Assembly (NCBI GenBank): GCA_021768085.1
Contig: JAETOJ010000022.1
Location: forward strand, 1 to 52,637
Direction: 5' to 3'
Source of the DNA: Bacillota bacterium
GTDB taxonomy: Bacteria; Bacillota; Clostridia; Oscillospirales; Oscillospiraceae
Length of the DNA stretch: 52,637 nucleotides
The notes beneath the pieces were generated by a model, which saw only the letters and a list, made by a program, of their open reading frames with translations, ran no database searches and had not been told where the DNA came from. Shown one piece after another: positions 8,239-16,483 of this stretch (within the stretch, counting starts at the first letter, position 1; the number at the start of each line of letters is the position of its first letter). Position numbers and translations under genes: made by a program.

Positions 8239-8317
8239 TAGCTAATACGGCGAATTTTCCCGCCCCGGCTGCTCCGGAAGAATTTCCCGTTTCCCGCTTC
8301 CTATCTTTCGGCAAACG

Positions 8318-8326
8318 TGGTATAAT
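8318..8326 (+). promoter_or_regulatory. Extended -10 promoter of the NUDIX-walRK operon
   Basis: TGGTATAAT at 8318-8326 gives an extended -10 box about 50 bases before the NUDIX start; the -35 region (TTCCTA at 8298) is weak. It probably drives the long rightward operon that follows. Confidence 0.55.
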
Positions 8327-8377
8327 ATTTTTTATCATTGCGCTCAACAGATAAAATTGGCAGCGGGAGGGGTTCCC

Positions 8378-8935
8378 ATGGACCTAAGTGAAAAAACCCT
8401 GGCCAGCGAGCTGGCCTTTGACGGCGTGCTGCTGAAGCTCTACCGGGATCAGGTGGAGCTGGCAGACGGCGAAACATCGGTGCGGGAGGTGGTACACCAC
8501 CCCGGCGGCGCGGCAGTGGCCGCCCTGGATGGGGAGGGGAACGTGTACCTGGAGCGCCAGTTCCGCTACCCCTACCATAAGGTCGTCGTCGAGATCCCCG
8601 CCGGCAAGCTGGAGCCCGGGGAGGATCCCTTCGACGCCATCCGGCGGGAGCTGAAGGAGGAGATCGGCGCCCAGGCCGGCCGGTGGGACGCCCTGGGCTA
8701 CATCATGCCCAGCGTGGGCTACACCGACGAGATGCTCTACCTCTTTCTGGCCCGGGATCTCACCTTTGGCGACCGGCACTTGGACCGGGACGAGTTCCTG
8801 GAGCCCTTCAAGCTGCCCTTCGCCGAAGCCCTGGAGATGGCGGCGGGCGGGCGGATCAACGACGCGAAAACCCTGGCCGCCCTGTATCGGGCGGATCAGC
8901 TCATGAGAAAGGAGCGGGAGGAAGCCCATGGGTAA
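8378..8935 (+). CDS. NUDIX hydrolase, ADP-ribose pyrophosphatase-like
   Basis: A 185-residue NUDIX enzyme expected to hydrolyse ADP-ribose or a related nucleoside diphosphate sugar. The NUDIX box reads GKLEPGEDPFDAIRRELKEE followed by IGA, an exact fit to the consensus; the upstream VEIPAGKLE context is typical of ADP-ribose pyrophosphatases. ATG at 8378 has GGGAGGGG upstream. The last eight bases overlap the response regulator gene, so it is co-translated with the signalling genes, though no functional link is evident. Confidence 0.9.
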   Translation: MDLSEKTLASELAFDGVLLKLYRDQVELADGETSVREVVHHPGGAAVAALDGEGNVYLERQFRYPYHKVVVEIPAGKLEPGEDPFDAIRRELKEEIGAQAGRWDALGYIMPSVGYTDEMLYLFLARDLTFGDRHLDRDEFLEPFKLPFAEALEMAAGGRINDAKTLAALYRADQLMRKEREEAHG

Positions 8936-9629
8936 GAAAATCCTGGTGGTGGAGGACGAACGCAACATTGTGGACATCCTCACCTTTAACCTCCAGCGGG
9001 AGGGGTACGACACCTTGGAGGCCCTGGACGGGGCGGCGGGCCTGCGGCTGGCCCTGGAGCAGGATCCGGATCTCATCCTTCTGGATCTGATGCTCCCCAA
9101 GCTGGACGGCTTCCAGGTGTGCCGCACCCTGCGGGAGCAGGGCCGGGCCACCCCCATCATCATGCTCACCGCTCGGGAGGAGGAGACGGACAAGGTGCTG
9201 GGCCTGGAGCTGGGGGCGGACGACTATATCACCAAGCCCTTCTCCATGCGGGAGCTGCTGGCCCGGGTGAAAAGCAACATCCGCCGCACCGATATGCTGG
9301 CTCAGACGGCCCCTAAAAGCCCCGGAAACCGGCTGGATCTGGGCCGGGTGCAGGTGGACACCGACACCATGATCGTCTACAAGGACGGCCAGCCCCTGGA
9401 TCTCACCCAGCGGGAATATGAGCTGGTCAAGACCCTGGCCTCCAGCCGGGGTCAGGCCGTCTCCCGGGAGACCCTGATGGAGCGGGTGTGGAACTACGAC
9501 GGCTACGTGGGGGACGTGCGGGCGGTGGACGTGGCCATCCGCCGTCTGCGGGAAAAGCTGGAGGACGACCCCGCCGACCCCAAATTCATCATCACCCGCC
9601 GGGGCCTGGGCTACGCCTTCGGCGTCTGA
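8928..9629 (+). CDS. walR: OmpR/PhoB-family response regulator, WalR-like
   Basis: A 233-residue regulator with a receiver domain (phospho-acceptor Asp53 in LLDLMLPKLDG, conserved Lys in DYITKPFSM) and a C-terminal winged helix (REYELVKTLASSRGQAVSRE and VDVAIRRLREKLEDDP). Followed by a histidine kinase and by YycH-like and YycI-like genes, the gene order of the walRKHI cell-wall homeostasis locus. This context, more than the sequence alone, points to WalR; PhoP-like is the alternative. Confidence 0.85.
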   Translation: MGKKILVVEDERNIVDILTFNLQREGYDTLEALDGAAGLRLALEQDPDLILLDLMLPKLDGFQVCRTLREQGRATPIIMLTAREEETDKVLGLELGADDYITKPFSMRELLARVKSNIRRTDMLAQTAPKSPGNRLDLGRVQVDTDTMIVYKDGQPLDLTQREYELVKTLASSRGQAVSRETLMERVWNYDGYVGDVRAVDVAIRRLREKLEDDPADPKFIITRRGLGYAFGV

Positions 9630-9652
9630 GCGCACAACAGCCTGTTGGAACT

Positions 9653-9674
9653 GGGCGGATGATATCCGCCCCTA
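9653..9674. repeat. REP-like stem-loop between regulator and kinase genes
   Basis: GGGCGGAT and ATCCGCCC form an 8-bp stem around a GAT loop, followed by CCTAC. Short hairpins of this sort recur between genes in Clostridia. It sits in the 72-base gap inside the operon and could adjust relative expression of the two genes. Confidence 0.45.
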
Positions 9675-9701
9675 CTCTCTGAGAAAAGGGGGCCTCCGCC
9701 T

Positions 9702-11171
9702 ATGCGCCGTACCCTGCACCTGAAGCTGGTGCTCATTCTGGTACTGCTCATCGTATCCCTCATGGTGGTGGTGGGCGCGTTCCTCATGAACTCCGTCACC
9801 GGCTACTATATCCAAGACTTCTACAGCCAGATCGCCGCCGCCTTCGGCCAGGATAACGCCGACTTTGTCCGAGATCTCCAGACCGCACGGGAGGGGGAGA
9901 CGGACGGCGCCGCCATGGTGGAGGCGGTGCTGTCCACCAACGAGGGCGTGCTGGGGGTGGATCGGCGGCACCGCAATTTCTTTGTGCTGGACGGCGCCAC
10001 CGGCCGCTATCTGGGCGGATCCGCCCCGGAGCCGGAGGGGGGCGTGGCTGTCACCCCCAACCTCTCCAAGGCCCTGCTGGGGCAGATGGGCTTTGAAAGC
10101 AGCGTCACCGCCGACTACATGGACGCCGCTATCCCCATCACCCGGGGCGGGCAGGACTATATCATCTATCTCCTGGACTGCCGGGAGACCGCCCGGGCGT
10201 TGAACGCCGAGATGTTCAGCCTGATTTTGGAGGCCCTGGCCCTGGGCCTGGTCATCTCGGTGCTGCTGTCCTTCCTGCTGGCCAAAACCATGGTCAACCC
10301 CCTCCAGCGGCTCACCGACGGCATTGAACAGGTGGCCCGGGGGGACTTCTCCCGGAAGCTGGAGGTGTCCAGCAGCGACGAGATCGGCCAGCTCACCGAG
10401 AGTTTCAACACCATGGCCCAGCAGTTGAAAACCAACATCGACGAGCTGGAAAAGGCGGAGCAGGAGCGCAAGGACTTCGTGGCCAACGTGTCCCATGAAC
10501 TGCGCACCCCCCTCACCAATATCCGCAGCTATGCCGAGACCCTGGACGACGGGGTGGGCGATCTGTCCCCGGAGATGGAGAAGAAATTCCTGGGGGTGAT
10601 CCTCAACGAGTCCGACCGGATGGCCCACATTTTGCAGGATCTCCTCACCCTGTCCCGGTTCGACTCCGGGCGCAGCGAGCTGCGCCTCACCCTCTTTCCC
10701 TTTGCCCAGGCGGTGGACGACACCTACCAGGCTATCCTCATGGACGCCCAGAACCACGCCCACACCGTGGAGCTGCGCCTGCCCGACCGACTGCCCCAGG
10801 TTCGGGCCGACCGGGAGCGGATCATGCAGGTGATGATGAACATCGTGTCCAACGCCATCAAGTACACCCCCGACGGTGGCCGCATCGTCCTGTCCGCCGG
10901 TCAGGAGGGGGACAAGGTGTGGATGGAAGTGGACGACAACGGCATCGGCATACCCGAGGGGGATCGCGACCGCATCTTCGAGCGGTTCTACCGGGTGGAC
11001 AAGGCCCGCTCCCGGCAGTCCGGCGGCACAGGTCTGGGCCTGTCCATCGCCCAGGAGATTATGCACCGGCATCAGGGCCGGCTCTATCTGGTGGACAAGG
11101 CGGAGCCCGGGCTCACCATCCGCATGGAGCTGCCCGTGGCTGGACCGGAGGGGAACATCCATGAAGGATAA
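9702..11171 (+). CDS. walK: Membrane sensor histidine kinase, WalK-like
   Basis: A 489-residue sensor kinase. Two membrane helices (about 8-30 and 175-197) enclose an extracellular sensor of roughly 140 residues; then HAMP (LAKTMVNPLQRLTDGI...), HisKA with phosphorylated His265 in NVSHELRTP, and an HATPase with NAIKYTPDGG, DNGIGIP and GGTGLGLSIAQE. No obvious PAS domain is seen between HAMP and HisKA, in contrast to Bacillus WalK, so it is a shorter version. The AAGGGGG ribosome site supports the ATG at 9702. Its last 11 bases overlap the YycH-like gene. Confidence 0.88.
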   Translation: MRRTLHLKLVLILVLLIVSLMVVVGAFLMNSVTGYYIQDFYSQIAAAFGQDNADFVRDLQTAREGETDGAAMVEAVLSTNEGVLGVDRRHRNFFVLDGATGRYLGGSAPEPEGGVAVTPNLSKALLGQMGFESSVTADYMDAAIPITRGGQDYIIYLLDCRETARALNAEMFSLILEALALGLVISVLLSFLLAKTMVNPLQRLTDGIEQVARGDFSRKLEVSSSDEIGQLTESFNTMAQQLKTNIDELEKAEQERKDFVANVSHELRTPLTNIRSYAETLDDGVGDLSPEMEKKFLGVILNESDRMAHILQDLLTLSRFDSGRSELRLTLFPFAQAVDDTYQAILMDAQNHAHTVELRLPDRLPQVRADRERIMQVMMNIVSNAIKYTPDGGRIVLSAGQEGDKVWMEVDDNGIGIPEGDRDRIFERFYRVDKARSRQSGGTGLGLSIAQEIMHRHQGRLYLVDKAEPGLTIRMELPVAGPEGNIHEG

Positions 11172-12438
11172 GCGCCGTAGCCTGGAGTGGGGGAAAAACG
11201 CCGCCATCGCCCTGCTCACCCTGTCCGCCATCGCCCTGCTGTCCATGACCCCCCTGGTGCGGGACAGCGGCCTGGTGGAGCTGTTCCACCCCCGACCTGC
11301 CCAGACCGGCACCAGCGCCGGAGGAGCCCAGTCCGGCCCCATCCTCCCCGCCCGCCTGGCGGTGTGCCGGGACGGGAATCGCTTTGGCCTGCAATATGAC
11401 GACAGCCGGATGGGGGAGGTCTTTGCCGCCTTTGTTCCTCTGCTGGGGGACGCGCTGGCGGGGGCCGGGGCGCCCGCCCCCCTGTCCGACAACCAGTGGC
11501 GCGCCTGCCTGCGGCAGCGGGGGGCCTACTTTGACTTCTCCGGGGAGATCCCCCTGGCCGCCCTGGCCCGGTGGCTGGGGGGCGGGGCCTGCTCCTTGGA
11601 GGGCAGCGCCCGCCGGGTGGTCCTGGTGGCCGGGGAGGGCGACACCGTGTCCCTGTGCTGGGAGGACGCCGAGGACGGCGGATACTTCACCTGCCCCACT
11701 GCCCTGTCCCGATCCCTCCACCTGGATCCGGCGGTGGAAACCGTCACCCCCAACGGCGCCTATTTCGCCTTTGAGGATGAGAGCCTGAACCGCCTGCTGG
11801 ATCCCTTCACCCTGATCACCGAGGGGGAACCCGATGCCGGCCTATATGATGTCTCCGCCCCCCTGTCCTCCGCCGCCGGGGCGGAGGCGCTGGTGGACGC
11901 CCTGTCCTTCAACAGCCGAAACCACGCCCCCGGCAGCAGCGGCGAGGTCTATATGGACGGCACAGATCGTCTGGTGATCCGGGATGGGGTCACTGCCACC
12001 TACCGGGCCGCCCAGAGCGGCAAGTACCCGGTGGAGCATACCAACGGCGTTGTCTCCGCCGCCCAGGCCGCCGAGGGGGCCCGCGCTCTGGCCGAGCGGG
12101 CCATGGCGCCCCTGTGTGGGGAGGCCCGGCTGTACCTGCTATCCGTCCGGCACTACGGGGATGGCTGGCAGGTGCGGTTCGGTTACCGCCTGGGGGGCAG
12201 CGCCGTCTACCTCTACGACGAGGGCTGGGCGGCGGAATTTCTGGTGCGGGACGGCTGCATCACCGAGTTCGTCCTCCATCTGCGGCAGTACACCGCCCAG
12301 GGGGAAAACGCCCTGCTTCTGCCCATCCGAAAAGCGGCGGCTATGCTGCCCGACCTCACCCGGGAGCGGCGGGAGCTGGTAATCCAATACCGGGACGGAG
12401 GCGGACAGTCCGTCTCCCCCGGCTGGGAGGCGGTGTGA
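11161..12438 (+). CDS. YycH-like regulatory membrane protein
   Basis: A 425-residue protein with one N-terminal membrane helix (about 12-32) and a large extracytoplasmic part, overlapping the kinase gene by 11 bases. Position between a WalK-like kinase and a YycI-like gene, size and topology match YycH, which modulates WalK activity at the membrane. Sequence resemblance is weak enough that I rely mainly on context. Confidence 0.6.
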   Translation: MKDKRRSLEWGKNAAIALLTLSAIALLSMTPLVRDSGLVELFHPRPAQTGTSAGGAQSGPILPARLAVCRDGNRFGLQYDDSRMGEVFAAFVPLLGDALAGAGAPAPLSDNQWRACLRQRGAYFDFSGEIPLAALARWLGGGACSLEGSARRVVLVAGEGDTVSLCWEDAEDGGYFTCPTALSRSLHLDPAVETVTPNGAYFAFEDESLNRLLDPFTLITEGEPDAGLYDVSAPLSSAAGAEALVDALSFNSRNHAPGSSGEVYMDGTDRLVIRDGVTATYRAAQSGKYPVEHTNGVVSAAQAAEGARALAERAMAPLCGEARLYLLSVRHYGDGWQVRFGYRLGGSAVYLYDEGWAAEFLVRDGCITEFVLHLRQYTAQGENALLLPIRKAAAMLPDLTRERRELVIQYRDGGGQSVSPGWEAV

Positions 12439-12441
12439 CGG

Positions 12442-13278
12442 ATGGAATGGCCCAAGCTAAAAAACATTATTATCCTCATTCTGCTGCTGTTGAACGGTTT
12501 CCTACTGGTGCTGGTGGGGACGCGGTATACTGAGTCCGTCCAGTACGAGCGGACCGCGCTGGAGCTTACGCTGGTCAGGCTGGAGGCCCGGGGCATCCGG
12601 GTGGAGGCGGACAGGCTGGCCCCCGCCGGGGATCTGGCCCCACTTATCGTGGAACGGGATCCGGACCGGGAGCTTCGGATAGCCCAAGCCCTGTTGGGTG
12701 GGGAGGCCGTCCAGGCGGACAACCGGGGGGGCGGGCTATACCTTTATCAGAATGGCAGCGGCGCGGTGAGCGTCCGGGCGGGCGGGGAGCTGTCCGCCGA
12801 GCTGACCGGCGGCCCCGGCCTGTCCGCCGACGGCAATCCGGAACGTCACGCCGCCGGCCTGCTGAAAAAAATGGGCGTAGATGGGTCGCAGATCGGCGTG
12901 ACGGAGGAGGACGGGTGGACGCGGGTGCGGTTCCGGCAGACCCGGGGCGGCAGGCCGCTGTTCTCCTGCGAGGTGGAGTTCGCCTATTCCGACGATACCC
13001 TGCGCTCCGTTCAGGGCGCCCTGTTGGCCACCCCTGACGGCGCGGCAGAGCAGGCCCAGGTCATGACCCTGCCCACGGCGCTGACCCGCTTCTCTGAGGA
13101 GATCACCGCCACCGGCGACGTGTGCTCCGCCATCCAGTCCATGGAACCAGGATGGCGGGGGACGGTTCAGCCCATGTCTGGCGGCGTCCGGCTTGCCCCG
13201 GCGTGGCTGGTCACCACCGACACCGCCCAGTACTACCTGGACTGTGCCACCGGGGCCCTCACCCGGCTGGCAGAATAA
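12442..13278 (+). CDS. YycI-like two-component regulatory protein
   Basis: A 278-residue protein beginning MEWPKLKNIIILILLLLNGF, very close to the stereotyped YycI start (a W-x-K-x-K motif followed by one membrane helix ending in LN). The remainder is extracytoplasmic. YycI works with YycH to control WalK. It starts three bases after the YycH-like stop, in the same operon. Confidence 0.72.
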   Translation: MEWPKLKNIIILILLLLNGFLLVLVGTRYTESVQYERTALELTLVRLEARGIRVEADRLAPAGDLAPLIVERDPDRELRIAQALLGGEAVQADNRGGGLYLYQNGSGAVSVRAGGELSAELTGGPGLSADGNPERHAAGLLKKMGVDGSQIGVTEEDGWTRVRFRQTRGGRPLFSCEVEFAYSDDTLRSVQGALLATPDGAAEQAQVMTLPTALTRFSEEITATGDVCSAIQSMEPGWRGTVQPMSGGVRLAPAWLVTTDTAQYYLDCATGALTRLAE

Positions 13279-13306
13279 GAACCGGACAGCGAATGTCAGA
13301 CAAGCC

Positions 13307-13343
13307 CCTCTTCATAGGATAGACGAGAAATCCTATGGAAGGG
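13307..13343 (+). promoter_or_regulatory. Stem-loop masking the spoVB ribosome binding site
   Basis: A 7-bp core CATAGGA (13313-13319) pairs with TCCTATG (13331-13337) and can extend outward through CCCCTCTT with GAAGGGG, burying the Shine-Dalgarno of the next gene, which starts at an unusual TTG (13354). May limit translation or act as an attenuator. Confidence 0.4.
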
Positions 13344-13353
13344 GGGTGCGCCC

Positions 13354-14895
13354 TTGTCTACCCTATTGGCCGGAACTTTACTGCTGACTGCCACCGGCCT
13401 ATTCTCCCAGGTGGTGGGCTTTGTCTACCGGATGTTCCTATCCCGCCTCATCGGCGCGGAAACCATGGGGCTGTACCAGCTGGTCATGCCCGCCTACTCC
13501 ATGCTCATGTCGGTGACCGCCGTGGGGCTGACGGTGGCGGTATCCACCCTGTCCGCCCGGTACCATGCCCTGGGGGACGATGGCGCCGTACGGCACATAC
13601 TCCGCCGGGCCCTGGGCGGCTTCTTCCTGCTGGCCGTCCCCCTGGGCATCGCCGTGGCCGCCCTGTCCGACCCCATCTCCGTCTACCTCTTAGGCGACGC
13701 CCGCACCCGCTTAGGCGTGGTGCTGCTGGTGCCCTGCGTGCTGCTCACCGGGGTGGAGAACCTCCACAAGCACTGCTTTTATGGCATCGGCCGGGTGCGT
13801 CCCCCCGCCGCCGTGGAGACGGCGGAGCAGCTCATCCGGGCGGGGGCGGTGCTGGGGTTGCTGGTCGTCCTGCTGCCCCGCTCCGCTGAGGAGACGGTGG
13901 GTATCATCGTGCTGGGCATGGTATTATGCGAGGTGTGCTCGGCCTGCGCCCTCACCCTGCTGTTCCGTCGACACTGGACGCAGTTTCCCCCCGGCTCTGC
14001 CCGGGAGGAGGTGAGCCGTCGCCGGCTGTTCGCCATCGCCCTGCCGGTGGGGGCCACCTCCTTGCTGGGGACAGTGCTGGGCTGTGCCAACTCAGTGCTC
14101 ATACCCGCCAAGCTGGTGGAGGGGGGCATGGCTCTGCCGGAGGCCATGTCCGAGTTTGGGGTGCTGTGCGGCATGACCCTGCCCCTGCTGGGGCTGCCCA
14201 CGGGCTTCATCGGGGCTTTGTGCCTGGTGATGGTGCCCGATCTGTCCCGGCGCACCGCCCGGGGGGATCGGCGGGCGGCGGCGGGCTTTCTGGATCGGGT
14301 GATGTCTGCCACCTCCCTGCTGATGGCCCCGGCCATGGCGCTGCTGACAGTGGTGGGACCCACCATCGGCCGGGCCATGTTCCGGGACAACCGGGTGGGC
14401 GAGCTGATTCTCCCCCTGGCCATCGGCACCCTGCTGGGCTGCTGGCAGTCGGTGCTGTCCGGGGCGCTGAACGGCCTGGGGCTCCAGGGCAAAGGGGCCC
14501 GGAACGCCATCCTCAGCGACGCGGTGCAGCTGGCCTTCACCTTTTTCGCCGTGCCCCGGTGGGGGCTGCCGGGGTTTGCAGCGGGATTCGTCATCTCCGG
14601 GCTGGCGGGAGCGGGGCTCAACCTGGCCAGCGTCCTCCGGGCGGCGGAGCTGCGGGCCCGGTGGTTTCGGTGGTTTGGCCGGCCCCTGCTGGCGGCCGTC
14701 TTTATGGGGCTGTGGTGCAATCTGTTCTTCCGGGTTATGCTGGACGCCGGCTGCGCACAGGGCTGGGCCGCGGCAACCTGCACCGCCCTGGGGCTGGTTT
14801 TGTACGCCGCCGCCCTGCTGGCCCAGGGCACGTCCGTCACGGTGATATTCGCCCGGTTGGGGACACAGCTCAGGCAGAGGAGGCACACATCATGA
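13354..14895 (+). CDS. spoVB: SpoVB/MurJ-type polysaccharide flippase (MOP superfamily)
   Basis: A 513-residue polytopic membrane protein of the multidrug/oligosaccharidyl-lipid/polysaccharide exporter superfamily. The N-terminus (LTATGLFSQVVGFVYRMFLS, then LIGAETMGLYQLVMPAYSM) is typical of SpoVB proteins needed for spore cortex formation; about 12-14 helices follow. The TTG start is set by the GGAAGGGGGG site; no ATG fits. The stop overlaps the next gene's ATG (ATGA), so translation is coupled. Confidence 0.85.
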   Translation: MSTLLAGTLLLTATGLFSQVVGFVYRMFLSRLIGAETMGLYQLVMPAYSMLMSVTAVGLTVAVSTLSARYHALGDDGAVRHILRRALGGFFLLAVPLGIAVAALSDPISVYLLGDARTRLGVVLLVPCVLLTGVENLHKHCFYGIGRVRPPAAVETAEQLIRAGAVLGLLVVLLPRSAEETVGIIVLGMVLCEVCSACALTLLFRRHWTQFPPGSAREEVSRRRLFAIALPVGATSLLGTVLGCANSVLIPAKLVEGGMALPEAMSEFGVLCGMTLPLLGLPTGFIGALCLVMVPDLSRRTARGDRRAAAGFLDRVMSATSLLMAPAMALLTVVGPTIGRAMFRDNRVGELILPLAIGTLLGCWQSVLSGALNGLGLQGKGARNAILSDAVQLAFTFFAVPRWGLPGFAAGFVISGLAGAGLNLASVLRAAELRARWFRWFGRPLLAAVFMGLWCNLFFRVMLDAGCAQGWAAATCTALGLVLYAAALLAQGTSVTVIFARLGTQLRQRRHTS

Positions 14896-15551
14896 CACCA
14901 AAGGTTCTCATCTCCACCGGCGGAGGGGATCCGACTAACTACCTGGCCGCCCTAAAGGCCGCAGGGGCGCAGGGGGAGGCCCATTACCTCCCCACCCCGG
15001 ATCTGCGCTATGACGGCCTACTGCTGGCGGGGGGCGGGGATATGGAGCCCGCCCGATTCGGCCAGCCGAACTGCGGCTCCCGGGACATCGACCCCGCCCG
15101 GGACACGGCGGAGCTGGCCCTGCTGGACGCCTTCTGTGCCGCCGGGAAGCCGGTGCTGGCCATCTGCCGGGGATTCCAGGTGGTAAACGTGTGGCTGGGG
15201 GGTGAGCTGGTGCAGGATCTCTCCCCTGCTCTGGCACCTTTCCACGGGGGTGGGGAGGGAGATCGGGTGCACCCCGTTCGAGCGGTGGAGGGTTCCCTCC
15301 TCTGGCGGCTGTACGGCCCGGTGTTTTCCGTGAACAGCGCCCACCACCAGGCCCTGGGGCGGCTGGGGCGAGGGCTATCTGTCACCGCCCGCTCCGAGGG
15401 CGGTGTGGCGGAGGCGATGGAGCACGAAACGTTGCCCCTCATCGCCGTTCAGTTCCACCCCGAGCGGATGACCGTAGCAAAGGCCAAGCCGGATACGGTG
15501 GACGGCGGGGCTGTGTTTCGCTTCTTTCTCGACATGGTGCACAACGCATAA
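14892..15551 (+). CDS. Class I glutamine amidotransferase-like protein (peptidase C26, gamma-glutamyl-GABA hydrolase type)
   Basis: A 219-residue enzyme with the catalytic Cys in PVLAICRGFQVVNVWLGG and the His/Glu pair in IAVQFHPER, as in PuuD-type gamma-glutamyl hydrolases. Slightly shorter than PuuD. It overlaps spoVB by four bases and has AGGAGG nine bases before the ATG. The substrate could be a gamma-glutamylated amine or peptide; no polyamine genes are nearby to decide. Confidence 0.85.
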   Translation: MTPKVLISTGGGDPTNYLAALKAAGAQGEAHYLPTPDLRYDGLLLAGGGDMEPARFGQPNCGSRDIDPARDTAELALLDAFCAAGKPVLAICRGFQVVNVWLGGELVQDLSPALAPFHGGGEGDRVHPVRAVEGSLLWRLYGPVFSVNSAHHQALGRLGRGLSVTARSEGGVAEAMEHETLPLIAVQFHPERMTVAKAKPDTVDGGAVFRFFLDMVHNA

Positions 15552-15585
15552 AAACCGCGCCCTCCCAGTGGGAGGGCGCGGTTTT
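15551..15585. terminator. Bidirectional terminator
   Basis: A 16-bp perfect inverted repeat (15551-15566 with 15570-15585) and AGT loop, with A and T runs at either end, separates the convergent amidotransferase and phosphoribosyltransferase genes. Confidence 0.9.
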
Positions 15586-16136
15586 TACAATGGCTGTCCG
15601 TCAGAATTGAACAAGGGCAACTTCTCCAAAAACAGGATGTCGTCCCGCTTGGCGGCATCCCCCTCTGCCAGGATGGCCATGCGGCCCACCACAATGCCTC
15701 CTGCCTGCTCTACCAGGTTCTCCACCGCCGCCAGAGATCCTCCGGTGGAGATCACGTCATCCAGGATCAGGATGCGCTTGCCGCAGATTTTGGCCGCGTC
15801 CGCCCCGTCCATATACAGCTTTTGCTCCCCCTCGGTGGTGATGGAGCGATCCACCGCCTCAAACACCCCGTTCATGTACGCCTTTTTCTTCTTGCGCACC
15901 AGAAAGTACTCGTTGCGGCCGCTCTGACGGGCCATCTCGTGCACCAGTGGGATGGCCTTGGCCTCCGGGGCCACCATGTAGTCAAACTCCGGTGCGATTT
16001 TCAGCAGATCCCGGGCGCAGGCGCAGGTGAGCTCTACGTCCCCGAATATGACAAACGCGCCGATCATCAGCGTGTCGCTAATGGGGCACAGTGGCAGATC
16101 TCGTCTCAGCCCCGCCACCTTCATCTCATAGGTCAT
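15585..16136 (-). CDS. Purine-type phosphoribosyltransferase
   Basis: A 183-residue type I phosphoribosyltransferase with the PRPP-binding motif RILILDDVISTGGSL (about 117-131) and a flexible-loop region rich in Lys (VRKKKKAYM). The early part VAPEAKAIPLVHEMARQ resembles adenine/xanthine phosphoribosyltransferases. It diverges from a purine-riboswitch-controlled permease, supporting purine salvage. Start at 16136 has GGGAG nine bases upstream. Which base it uses is not certain. Confidence 0.8.
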   Translation of the reverse strand: MTYEMKVAGLRRDLPLCPISDTLMIGAFVIFGDVELTCACARDLLKIAPEFDYMVAPEAKAIPLVHEMARQSGRNEYFLVRKKKKAYMNGVFEAVDRSITTEGEQKLYMDGADAAKICGKRILILDDVISTGGSLAAVENLVEQAGGIVVGRMAILAEGDAAKRDDILFLEKLPLFNSDGQPL

Positions 16137-16206
16137 TTCAGTCAACTCCCAGTTTGGGGCGGGGCCAGGTGCTCCCTCTCCGCCCGTTGTGATTTGTACG
16201 AGAGAT

Positions 16207-16235
16207 ATTATACTCCCCCTGTCCCTTCTTGTCAA
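16207..16235 (-). promoter_or_regulatory. Consensus promoter of the phosphoribosyltransferase gene
   Basis: Minus strand TTGACA (16230-16235), 17-base spacer, TATAAT (16207-16212): perfect consensus boxes. No riboswitch is seen in its roughly 60-base leader. Confidence 0.85.
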
Positions 16236-16290
16236 AATGTAATGAAGTTTCGGAGAAAAGAAAAAAATTGTGGAAATCCGTGAGGCTCTG

Positions 16291-16299
16291 TGCTATGAT
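16291..16299 (+). promoter_or_regulatory. Extended -10 promoter of the riboswitch-permease transcript
   Basis: TGCTATGAT at 16291-16299 gives an extended -10 box about 13 bases before the aptamer would begin to be transcribed. The -35 box (TTGTGG at 16268 or TGGAAA at 16271) is weak. Confidence 0.5.
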
Positions 16300-16318
16300 A
16301 TTTTTGTCAACTCAATAT

Positions 16319-16438
16319 CCTTCGGTATAATCGGAACGGGATGGGTTCCGAGTCTCTACGGCCTGACCGATTTCAGGCAGCTACCGAAAACAGAACAGGT
16401 CCGGAAGTTCACGCGCTTTCCGGGCTGATTTTGTTTTT
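16319..16438 (+). promoter_or_regulatory. Guanine-class purine riboswitch with terminator platform
   Basis: Aptamer at about 16319-16390: P1 pairs 16321-16327 with 16382-16388; J1/2 is TAATC; P2 GGAAC/GTTCC closes loop GGGATGG; J2/3 reads AGTCTCTACG; P3 GCCTG/CAGGC closes loop ACCGATTT. The GG of loop 2 and CC of loop 3 can make the usual kissing contact. The J3/1 base corresponding to position 74 is C, which selects guanine or hypoxanthine over adenine. A stem-loop (16401-16422) with a T-rich tail follows, so ligand binding should switch the permease off. Confidence 0.88.
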
Positions 16439-16483
16439 CCCGATCCGGTTTGTCCGAAGGAAATTCTGGAGAGGGAGTTTTTT

